NCBI GenBank assembly: GCA_022508685.1
Contig: JAFLUS010000026.1
Span: 1 to 12,157, forward strand
Length of the DNA: 12,157 nt
Source: Prevotellaceae bacterium
GTDB lineage: Bacteria; Bacteroidota; Bacteroidia; Bacteroidales; Bacteroidaceae
Direction: 5' to 3'
Below the pieces are notes generated by a model. It made no database searches, had not been told where the DNA came from, and worked only from the letters and a program-made list of their open reading frames with translations. Made by a program: the position numbers and the translations under genes. Shown one piece after another: positions 5,977 through 12,157 of the stretch (within the stretch, counting starts at the first letter, position 1; each line of letters opens with the position of its first letter).

Positions 5977-7161
5977 TCAATGGTTGTGTTCGCCGTGGTC
6001 GGCAGCCATGGAGGCGAGGTAGAAGGCTTTGTGGGTGACGACGGTGGCGTTAGGGGCGAGGGGCTGGACGGGCTTGACTTCCACAAATCCTTGTTGGCGG
6101 TTGCCGGTGAGCACTTCGATGGGCGTGAAGCGGTAGAAGGTTTCGCCGTCGTGGTCGTCTTGCTGTTCGAGCAGATAGATGAAGTCTTTTCCGCCGACGG
6201 AGGCGATGGCGTCTTCGGGCAAGGCGTCGGTGGTGGTGACGTCGGAATGGATGTAGGCAGTGATTGCCATGCCGGGGATGAGGTCGGCATCGGGTTTTGT
6301 CGCGATGCTGACTTTCAGGCTGATGGCTTTGGTCGTAGGGTCGATAGTCGGATTGATGGTTTCGATAGTGCCTTGCAGATTGGCGTTGCCGTTGGTGAGC
6401 GTCATGTCGACGGCTTGCCCCACTTGCACTTGGGCGAGGTCTTTTTCGTAGACGTTGAGTGTGGCGTAAATGTGCGTGTTGTCGGTGATGGTGACGAGTG
6501 GGGTAGAGGTGTCGGCATATCCGCCGATAGTGGTGTGGATGCGGCTGACGATGCCGCTGATAGGGGTGCGAACGGCGGCTGTTGGCGCAGTGCCGTTGGT
6601 GGCTTGGGCGATGTTGATGCCGACGGCTTTCAGTTGTTGTTCGATGGCTTTCACGCGGGAGGAGGCGAGGAGGTAGTCGGATTGTGCCTTCTCGAGGTTT
6701 TTGCGGATGCCCGCACCTTCGCTGGCGAGGGTTTCCTGCCGCGTTTTTTCGTTTCGGGCTGCATCGAGGTTGATGAGGGCGTCGCGGTAGTCCTGCTGAT
6801 AGGCGATGATGTCAATGTTCTCAATGGTGGCGACGGCGGTGCCGGCTGTGACGTGTGCACCTTCGTGTACGGCGATGGTGCGGACGGTGCCGGCGAGGAG
6901 CGGGGTGACGGTAGCCATGTGTTGCGGGTCGACGCTCAGGGTGCCGCTGACGCGCAGGTCGGAACTGAGGTCTTTCGGCACGATGTGTCCGAGTTCGATG
7001 CCGACGGTCTGCATCTGCTGTTCGGAAATCTGAATGTCGTGGTCGTCGTGTGCGTCGTCGGTGACAGACGTGTCGGCAGCGTCGGATGCTGTGCCGTGGG
7101 TGCATCCGATGCAGATGAGGGTGAGGGCTGCGATGCAGATGAGGGTGTATTTGCGTATCAT
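5977..7161 (-). CDS. CzcB/CusB-type periplasmic adaptor (membrane fusion protein) of RND metal efflux
   Basis: A 394-residue adaptor that links the inner-membrane pump to the outer-membrane channel. The N-terminus MIRKYTLICIAALTLICIGC-20 is a hydrophobic signal with a Cys that may be lipidated, though CIGC is a poor lipobox. The usual order follows: barrel-sandwich half (about 80-118, TVTPLLAGTVRTIAVHEGAHVTAG), helical hairpin (about 119-180), second lipoyl half (about 195-225, VRTPISGIVSRIHTTIGGYA), beta-barrel (about 228-305) and a membrane-proximal domain to 378. Possible metal-binding runs occur at both ends: DDAHDDHD (35-42) and the tail DHGEHNH (388-394). The start overlaps the stop of the outer-membrane factor gene by 4 nt. 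It is the last gene of the operon; I see no clear terminator hairpin after it. Confidence 0.93.
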   Translation of the reverse strand: MIRKYTLICIAALTLICIGCTHGTASDAADTSVTDDAHDDHDIQISEQQMQTVGIELGHIVPKDLSSDLRVSGTLSVDPQHMATVTPLLAGTVRTIAVHEGAHVTAGTAVATIENIDIIAYQQDYRDALINLDAARNEKTRQETLASEGAGIRKNLEKAQSDYLLASSRVKAIEQQLKAVGINIAQATNGTAPTAAVRTPISGIVSRIHTTIGGYADTSTPLVTITDNTHIYATLNVYEKDLAQVQVGQAVDMTLTNGNANLQGTIETINPTIDPTTKAISLKVSIATKPDADLIPGMAITAYIHSDVTTTDALPEDAIASVGGKDFIYLLEQQDDHDGETFYRFTPIEVLTGNRQQGFVEVKPVQPLAPNATVVTHKAFYLASMAADHGEHNH

Positions 7162-8393
7162 AATATTCCTTTTATGGTTTGAAGTTTGATGATGGATTGA
7201 TTGTATCGCTCGATGCTTTCGAGGTATTCGATGTGCAGTGCAGAGGCGGTTTCCACGTTCTGCATGTATTCCATGTAGTCGATGTCGCCCAGTTCGTAGG
7301 ACACTTGCGCCAGTCGTGCCATTTCGTTGGCTTGTTGCAGTCCGCGTTCTTCGTAGTAGCGGAGGTTTTCGGCTGCGGCTTGAAATTCGTTTTGTGCATC
7401 GGCATAGGCTTGTTTCATCTGCAGATTGGCGTCTTCAATCCGCAGTTTCGCCATTTCTACGTCGCGCTTTGCGGCCAACAGCCGTGCTCGTTTGGCGCCG
7501 AAGAACAGGGGAATGGTGATGCCGACTTGGAAGCCCATGAAGTTGCCTTGCTCGAAGCGGGGACGTTCGATGTGGTACGGGTTGAAGTCCTTGATGAGCA
7601 GTTGGGTCGTGGCAGCGACGAAGAGTCCGGGCATGAACTCCTGCTTTGCCATGCCTAACGATTGCTGCGACCGCAGGAGTTCGCTTTCGAGCCACTTGCC
7701 TTTGTACGTCAGTGCGGGCAGCAGTTCGTCCGTCACTTCCTGAGTGTCCAACACGGGCAGTGCGTCGTCGGCAGGTTCAATCCATTCCTCGCTGCCTGTC
7801 AGCGACATGAGGCGGAGGCAAAGGCTTTTCCATTCGGCTTTGGCGTTGCGCAGTTCGACGTCTGACTTGGCACACAGGCGGTCGGCGTTCATGGTTTCCA
7901 GTCGGCTGGATTCTCCGGCTTCAAACCGCGCATGGGCAATGCGGGCAAACGTCGCATAGTTGGCAGACAGGCGTTCGAGTGCCTTCACCTTGTGTTTGAC
8001 GAAGAGCAGCGAGTGATAGGTCGAAACGATATTGCCGCAAAGTTCGTTCTTTTGCACGTGGTAGTAGTCTTTTGCGACGAGATAGTCCGTCTTCAGCACT
8101 TTCCGCTTGGCGATGTAGAGCGTCGGGAAATCGAATTCCTGACTGAAGGTGACGCCGTTCTCCATGCTGCCGCCGGAGGTGGCGTCCTGACTCAGTTCGA
8201 TTTCCGTGTTCGGTGCGTCGAATGCCGTGCCTATCAGCAGTTGGTTCTTCTCTATGTTTTTCAGTTCCGACCGCAGTTGAGGGTTGTTCTCATACGCCAT
8301 GGCCAGACATTCGTCGAGGGTGAGTCGTTGAGCCATGGCGTGCATGGAACAGGCTGCCCATGCGACGAACAGAATGCTTCGGGTCTTATTCAT
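7158..8393 (-). CDS. TolC/CzcC-type outer-membrane efflux channel
   Basis: A 411-residue outer-membrane factor that forms a trimeric exit duct for the RND pump. Signal peptide about 1-21 (AMA-Q22). The two structural OEP repeats are visible, about 24-200 (LTLDECLAMAYENNPQL at the front) and about 225-411, each of long helices broken by strand segments. The second repeat ends with the characteristic YELGDIDYMEYMQ near 366-378. Size and motif content fit the CzcC/CusC group. Its ATG overlaps the end of the RND pump gene by 8 nt (ATGAATAA) and its stop overlaps the adaptor start by 4 nt, so the three genes are almost certainly cotranslated from one message. Confidence 0.93.
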   Translation of the reverse strand: MNKTRSILFVAWAACSMHAMAQRLTLDECLAMAYENNPQLRSELKNIEKNQLLIGTAFDAPNTEIELSQDATSGGSMENGVTFSQEFDFPTLYIAKRKVLKTDYLVAKDYYHVQKNELCGNIVSTYHSLLFVKHKVKALERLSANYATFARIAHARFEAGESSRLETMNADRLCAKSDVELRNAKAEWKSLCLRLMSLTGSEEWIEPADDALPVLDTQEVTDELLPALTYKGKWLESELLRSQQSLGMAKQEFMPGLFVAATTQLLIKDFNPYHIERPRFEQGNFMGFQVGITIPLFFGAKRARLLAAKRDVEMAKLRIEDANLQMKQAYADAQNEFQAAAENLRYYEERGLQQANEMARLAQVSYELGDIDYMEYMQNVETASALHIEYLESIERYNQSIIKLQTIKGIL

Positions 8394-11300
8394 GTTGCTG
8401 TTTTTTTGAAAAGAGTTCGTAAATCGTCGGCAGCACCATCAGTGTCAGCATCGTGGCGGTAATCAGTCCGCCAATGACGACGGTTGCCAATGGTCGCTGT
8501 ACCTCCGCTCCGTCGCCGTGCGACAATGCCATTGGCAGAAATCCGAGCGAGGCGACGAGTGCCGTCATCAGCACAGGGCGCAGACGCTGTTCACACCCCA
8601 TGCAGATGCGCTTTCTGATGTCGGCCACACCTTCTTTTTCAAGAAAGTGGAACTGCCCCACCAGCACAATCCCATTCAGCACCGACACGCCGAACAGGGC
8701 GATGAAACCGACGCCGGCAGAAATGCTGAACGGCAGTCCGCGCAGCCATAGGGCGATGATGCCGCCGATGAGCGACAGCGGAATGGCGGAGAACACGAAC
8801 AGCGTTTCCCGGATGCGATGCAACGTGGCATACAGCAGGCAGAGAATGAGGACAAGCGCCAACGGAACGGCAATCATCAGCCGTGCCGTCGCGTCTTTCA
8901 GATTTTGAAATTGCCCGCCGTAGGTGTAGTAGTACCCCGCCGGCATGTGCAGTTCCTTGCGCAATACATCCTCGATGCGCTCCATCGTGGTCTGAATGTC
9001 TTTGCCGCGAACGTTGAAACCGACGTACACGCGCCGTTCGCCTTCGTCATGCGTAATCTGCGATGGTGCATCCTTGTACTGGATGGTTGCCAACTGGCGG
9101 AGCGGAATGCTGCCGTTGTCAACGGGAATGAGCAGGTTGCGCACGGCTTCGATGTCGTTCCGCTCTTGCCCGTCCATTCTGACCGTGACGTCGAATGCTT
9201 TTTCGCCTTCGTAGATAGTGCCCGACTTCTTTCCGGCAAAAGCCATTGCCATGATGTCGTTCACACCGCTGACGCTCAATCCGTATGCTGCTAGTTTCTC
9301 GCGGTCGTATGCAATTTGTATCTGTGGCAAGCCCTGTATCTTTTCGACCGTCGGGTCGGTCACGCCCTCAATGTGCTTGATGAGCGAGGCAGCCTGTTCG
9401 GCAAGCGACGACAGCACGTCGAGGTCTTCGCCGTAAATCTTTATGGCGACATCCTGCTTGATGCCGGTAATGAGTTCGTTGTTCCGCATCTGAATGGGCT
9501 GCGTCATTTCGGCCTCCATGCCGGGAATGACGCTCAAGGCTTCCTCCATTTTCTCCATGAGTTCGTCCGTCGTCCGTGCCGACACCCATTCTTTCTTGGG
9601 TTGGAGGGCAATGAGCATGTCGGCTCTCTCCACGGGCATGGGGTCGGTGGGAATTTCGGCACTTCCGATGCGCGTGACCACCTGTTTCACTTCGGGAAAA
9701 CGTTCTTTGAGAATTCGCTCCGCCACCGTCATGGTCTCCACCATTTGCGACAGCGACGTGCCTTGTGCCATGCTGACTTCAGCAGCAAAATCACCCTCCT
9801 CGAGGGTCGGGATGAATTCGCCGCCCAGACGGCTGAATATCCACACGCTGCCGCCAAACAGGAGCACCATTGCCGCGATGAGCATTCTGCCGTGATTCAG
9901 GCAGAACGTCAGCACCGGTCGATATGCCCTGTGCAGTCGGGTCATCATGCGGTCGGAGAAATTGGCCTTGCCTTCACTCCGTTTGTTGAGGAAGAGGGCA
10001 CTGACCATTGGGACATACGTCAGCGAAAGGATGAATGCACCCAGAATGGCAAAGAAAATCGTCAGCGCCATTGGGCGGAACAGTTTGCCTTCAATTCCGC
10101 CGAGCGTCAAGAGCGGCAGGTAGACAATCATGATGATGATTTCGCCAAACGCCGCACTCTTGCGAATTCGCGACGCTGCGCCATACACTTCCGCGTCCAT
10201 TTCCCGCTGCGTCAGTCGTGCGCCAGCCCATTTGTCGCGGTTTGCATGCAAGTGGTGGCAGACGGCCTCCACGATGATGACCGCCCCGTCGACGATGAGT
10301 CCGAAGTCAATGGCACCCAGACTCATCAGGTTTCCGCTGACGTTGAACGTCCTCATCATGCCAAAGGCAAAGAGCATGGACAGCGGAATGACGGACGCCA
10401 CGACCAATCCGGCGCGGAGATTGCCCAAGAACAGCACCAAGATGAAAATGACAATCAGTCCGCCCTCAATGAGATTGCCCGAAATCGTGCGCGTGACGCG
10501 GTCGACCAGTTGCGTGCGGTCGATGAAGGGTTCAATCACGACACCTTCGGGCAGCGACCGCTGAATTTGCGCAATTCGCTCCTTCACGCGTGCAATCACT
10601 TGCTGAAAGTTCTCGCCCTTCAGCATCAGCGTGATACCTGCCACCACCTCGCCCTCACCATTGCGGGTGACGGCACCATAGCGCGTGGCACTGCCCTCCC
10701 GCACCTCGGCAACATCGCCGACGGTGAGGGCAACACCTCCGTTCTGCTTCAGCGCAATGCGTCGCAAGTCGTCCATGCCCGTCACCATGCCGATGCCGCG
10801 AATGAAGTATTGCCGGCTGTTCTTCTCGATGTAACTGCCACCCGCATTCTCGTTGTTGCTGCCTACGGCCGCATACACGTCGCCAATGGAAAGCCCATAC
10901 GAAGCCAGCCTTGCAGGGTCGACCGCAATCTCATATTGCTTGACGAAACCGCCCCAACCGCTCACCTCCGCCACACCCTCCGTGCCGGCAAGTTGCTTCC
11001 GCACCACCCAGTCCTGCAGCGTTCTCAACTCCGTGAGCGAATAGCGGTTCTCATATCCCTCCTTCGCCCTGATGGTATAGTGGAAAATCTCGCCCAATCC
11101 CGTCGAAATCGGTGCTAACCCTATCGCCGCACCCTCCGTGCGCACAGCCTCTTCAGCCTCCTTCAGCGCTTGACTCACTTGCTCGCGTGCCCAATAGATG
11201 TCGGCATGGTCCTTGAATACCAACGTAATGACCGACAGACCGCTGCGGCTGATGCTCCGTCGTTCAATCACGTCCGGAACATTCGCCAGCGCCATTTCTA

Positions 11301-11505
11301 TCGGCGTCGTAATGGTTTGTTCCACCTCTTGCGCACCCAACGACGGCGCCTGCGCAATGACCTGCACCTGATTGTTCGTGATGTCGGGCGTCGAATCGAA
11401 AGGCAGATGATAAAGCGAATATCCACCCCAAACCACAAGGGCGACCACCCAAAAGCCGACGACGGCCTTGTGGGCAATACTCAAATGTATCAGTTTTTCA
11501 AACAT
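8386..11505 (-). CDS. CzcA-family heavy-metal RND efflux pump
   Basis: This inner-membrane proton antiporter moves metal cations from periplasm or cytoplasm into the outer-membrane duct. From the ATG at 11505 it is 1,039 residues. The frame is open to an ATG at 11550 (15 more residues), but MFEKLIHLSIAHKAVVGFWV is the normal family start. In the longer numbering, TM1 is about 28-48 and periplasmic domains span about 49-358 and 585-890. TM2-6 lie about 360-525 and TM8-12 about 890-1045. TM4 has DFGLIVDGAVIIVE (D415, D421, E428), the acidic pattern of the divalent-cation pumps (CzcA-like) and not the Cu/Ag pump CusA pattern, where the first Asp is absent. That points to Co/Zn/Cd/Ni export; the exact ion cannot be read from sequence. 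Confidence 0.95.
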   Translation of the reverse strand: MFEKLIHLSIAHKAVVGFWVVALVVWGGYSLYHLPFDSTPDITNNQVQVIAQAPSLGAQEVEQTITTPIEMALANVPDVIERRSISRSGLSVITLVFKDHADIYWAREQVSQALKEAEEAVRTEGAAIGLAPISTGLGEIFHYTIRAKEGYENRYSLTELRTLQDWVVRKQLAGTEGVAEVSGWGGFVKQYEIAVDPARLASYGLSIGDVYAAVGSNNENAGGSYIEKNSRQYFIRGIGMVTGMDDLRRIALKQNGGVALTVGDVAEVREGSATRYGAVTRNGEGEVVAGITLMLKGENFQQVIARVKERIAQIQRSLPEGVVIEPFIDRTQLVDRVTRTISGNLIEGGLIVIFILVLFLGNLRAGLVVASVIPLSMLFAFGMMRTFNVSGNLMSLGAIDFGLIVDGAVIIVEAVCHHLHANRDKWAGARLTQREMDAEVYGAASRIRKSAAFGEIIIMIVYLPLLTLGGIEGKLFRPMALTIFFAILGAFILSLTYVPMVSALFLNKRSEGKANFSDRMMTRLHRAYRPVLTFCLNHGRMLIAAMVLLFGGSVWIFSRLGGEFIPTLEEGDFAAEVSMAQGTSLSQMVETMTVAERILKERFPEVKQVVTRIGSAEIPTDPMPVERADMLIALQPKKEWVSARTTDELMEKMEEALSVIPGMEAEMTQPIQMRNNELITGIKQDVAIKIYGEDLDVLSSLAEQAASLIKHIEGVTDPTVEKIQGLPQIQIAYDREKLAAYGLSVSGVNDIMAMAFAGKKSGTIYEGEKAFDVTVRMDGQERNDIEAVRNLLIPVDNGSIPLRQLATIQYKDAPSQITHDEGERRVYVGFNVRGKDIQTTMERIEDVLRKELHMPAGYYYTYGGQFQNLKDATARLMIAVPLALVLILCLLYATLHRIRETLFVFSAIPLSLIGGIIALWLRGLPFSISAGVGFIALFGVSVLNGIVLVGQFHFLEKEGVADIRKRICMGCEQRLRPVLMTALVASLGFLPMALSHGDGAEVQRPLATVVIGGLITATMLTLMVLPTIYELFSKKQQHE

Positions 11506-11596
11506 CTTTTCATGACAGTAAAAAATAAAAGAATCATCCTTCCGCACCATTGACGATGCAGAACGATTTTACCCATTTTTTTCAATCATGAAAAGA
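11505..11596 (-). repeat. Inverted repeat linking the end of the Cys-rich gene to the czcA-type start codon
   Basis: TCTTTTCATGA (11505-11515) and TCATGAAAAGA (11586-11596) are perfect 11-bp inverted copies, 70 nt apart. In the minus-strand message the first-transcribed arm contains the stop codon of the cysteine-rich gene and the other lies immediately before, and touches, the pump ATG at 11505. Pairing would hide the pump ribosome-binding region until ribosomes run through the upstream gene. The sequence match is certain; the coupling role is speculative. Confidence 0.4.
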
Positions 11597-11966
11597 GCGG
11601 AGAACCCCTCAGCCTTTGGGATTTGGCAACGATTTGTTCCCAAAAGACAGCCTCCTTGCGTTCAGCCGAGACATGCGTCCGATGCGCCTCCGTCAGGAGC
11701 ATCCATGCAAAAAGGAAGAGCGCCCTGTCGCCTTCAGCCACATCTGCTTCGATGCGGCACGCAGCATGTTCCGACACGACGAACCCCGCACAATGCGTAC
11801 AGGTCACGAACGGAGAACAAGCACAATTGCCGCAGTCAGAATGGTCAGCATCATCCTCCGTCAGCGTCTGATGAAACGGATTGCACCGGCAGTCGTCGCA
11901 CCCGAATGCAGGTGCGACACACATCAAAAGAATGGTGAATATCAGCCAACGTGCCAGCAATCTCAT
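11586..11966 (-). CDS. Small exported cysteine/histidine-rich protein at the head of the metal-efflux operon (DUF6660-like?)
   Basis: A 126-residue protein from the ATG at 11966. The frame runs up to an ATG at 12014, but the -7 promoter box lies between the two, so the downstream start is used. A hydrophobic N-terminus (about 1-22, MRLLARWLIFTILLMCVAPA) acts as signal peptide, with C23 a possible lipidation site behind a poor lipobox. The mature part has nine Cys, mostly in CDDCRC (23-28) and DCGNCACSPFVTCTHC (44-59), with His at 32, 42, 58 and 67: a likely metal-binding surface. Bacteroidetes RND metal-efflux operons often begin with a small Cys/His-rich exported protein of the DUF6660 type, having a C-S-P-F-x-x-C core; this one fits, but the family call is from memory. 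A periplasmic metal buffer or sensor role is inferred. The pump gene follows after 80 nt. Confidence 0.75.
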   Translation of the reverse strand: MRLLARWLIFTILLMCVAPAFGCDDCRCNPFHQTLTEDDADHSDCGNCACSPFVTCTHCAGFVVSEHAACRIEADVAEGDRALFLFAWMLLTEAHRTHVSAERKEAVFWEQIVAKSQRLRGSPLFS

Positions 11967-11989
11967 GTGTTCAGTTCCTGTTGTGTGTG

Positions 11990-11997
11990 CAAAGGTA
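11990..11997 (-). promoter_or_regulatory. Promoter -7 box of the metal-efflux operon
   Basis: TACCTTTG (11997 to 11990 on the minus strand) matches the Bacteroidetes -7 consensus and shares an identical 11-mer (TGCAAAGGTAC on the plus strand) with the tRNA-Met and ndk promoters. No good -33 TTTG stands 19-21 nt upstream, so an activator may be needed. Transcription would start near 11985, giving a leader of only about 20 nt before the ATG at 11966. No further promoter box is seen before the pump, channel or adaptor genes. Confidence 0.6.
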
Positions 11998-12067
11998 CAA
12001 AAATTTTCAGACAATGATTTGGTGACAGGCTAAAAGTTTGTTTGCCATGAAAATCTGCGTTGCCCTG

Positions 12068-12157
12068 TCAGACGCCCAAAACAATGGCTGGGTCAATGTT
12101 GAGTTGTCTGCTGATTTCCCTTCCTATTTTTAGTGAAGGTTCGCTTTTGCCATTCAT
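12068..12157 (-). CDS. C-terminal fragment of an unidentified protein, possibly ImmA/HigA-like, with a likely frameshift
   Basis: Only the last 29 codons are visible, entering from the right edge in frame (KSEPSLKIGREISRQLNIDP then AIVLGV and TGA at 12070-12068). The stretch ISRQLNIDPAIVLG resembles the C-terminal helix of ImmA/IrrE-type and HigA-fused domains, where it is usually followed by GRLQ. Here GV-stop follows. In the neighbouring frame the next codons read RLTGQRRFSWQTNF and stop at 12032-12030, which is what that family would be expected to show. One missing base near 12074-12078 would explain it. So this is either a broken gene, a sequencing error, or an unrelated protein that ends here. 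The first visible codon is ATG, so a 29-residue ORF cannot be excluded. Confidence 0.4.
   Translation of the reverse strand: MNGKSEPSLKIGREISRQLNIDPAIVLGV

Noticed and set aside
5974..7182. A 402-codon plus-strand open frame opposite the adaptor gene
   Set aside because: The product is a Gly/Val/Asp repeat-like sequence typical of a reverse-complement frame; the adaptor on the other strand has the complete expected domain order.
9316..11118. A 600-codon plus-strand open frame opposite the RND pump gene
   Set aside because: It is entirely antisense to a well-conserved pump gene. The His/Arg-rich composition and lack of domains mark it as a shadow frame.
11967..12014. Longer start of the cysteine-rich gene at 12014
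   Set aside because: The -7 promoter box at 11990-11997 lies inside that extension, and the signal peptide is best placed from the ATG at 11966.
11980..12048. Small frame MANKLLACHQIIV on the minus strand near 12047
   Set aside because: It has only 13 codons, no promoter of its own, and overlaps the efflux-operon promoter region; nothing supports expression.

Overview
The window looks like chromosomal DNA of a Bacteroidales bacterium, most likely in or near Prevotellaceae. Four things point there: promoters of the Bacteroidetes type (-33 TTTG, -7 TAnnTTTG) instead of sigma70 boxes, mostly weak or absent Shine-Dalgarno sequences, an ndk product with the Bacteroidales form of the family motifs (KPCAVQR, NIIHTSDS, C-terminal YANDEY), and a signal-peptide subtilase with the N-terminal FLSQKSLERRRRQ segment typical of the phylum. 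The assignment is an inference from motifs. Every gene I can support lies on the minus strand, so the window reads right to left.

Right edge to about 5977: the C-terminus of an unidentified protein enters at 12157 and appears to carry a frameshift. A metal-efflux operon follows. It starts with a small cysteine-rich exported protein (11586-11966) behind a good -7 box, then a CzcA-type RND pump (8386-11505), a TolC/CzcC-type outer-membrane factor (7158-8393) and a CzcB-type periplasmic adaptor (5977-7161). The last three genes overlap by 8 and 4 nt, so they are probably translationally coupled. Together they would form a tripartite envelope-spanning exporter for divalent metal cations, with the cysteine-rich protein as a candidate periplasmic metal binder or sensor.

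5856 to 2218: a second apparent operon holds an unrecognised helical protein (5131-5856), a secreted subtilisin-like protease (3617-5134, 4-nt ATGA overlap), and the large and small subunits of exonuclease VII (xseA, xseB).

2217 to 1881 is the only long non-coding stretch. It holds a roughly 100-bp array of five ATGCAT-centred palindromes spaced 21-23 bp apart, a 19-bp inverted repeat within that array, and the ndk promoter, whose -33 region sits in the loop of a separate 10-bp inverted repeat.

1880 to 1: ndk (nucleoside diphosphate kinase), then an exported M23 peptidase with a C-terminal LysM domain that ends at a strong hairpin terminator. Last comes an initiator-type tRNA-Met with its own consensus promoter, cut by the left edge.

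Most of this is ordinary housekeeping and metal-resistance content. The less usual items are the palindrome array, the operator-like repeat at ndk, the cysteine-rich leader gene of the efflux operon, and the mixed protease/nuclease operon. I see no convincing new defence or mobile system inside the window.
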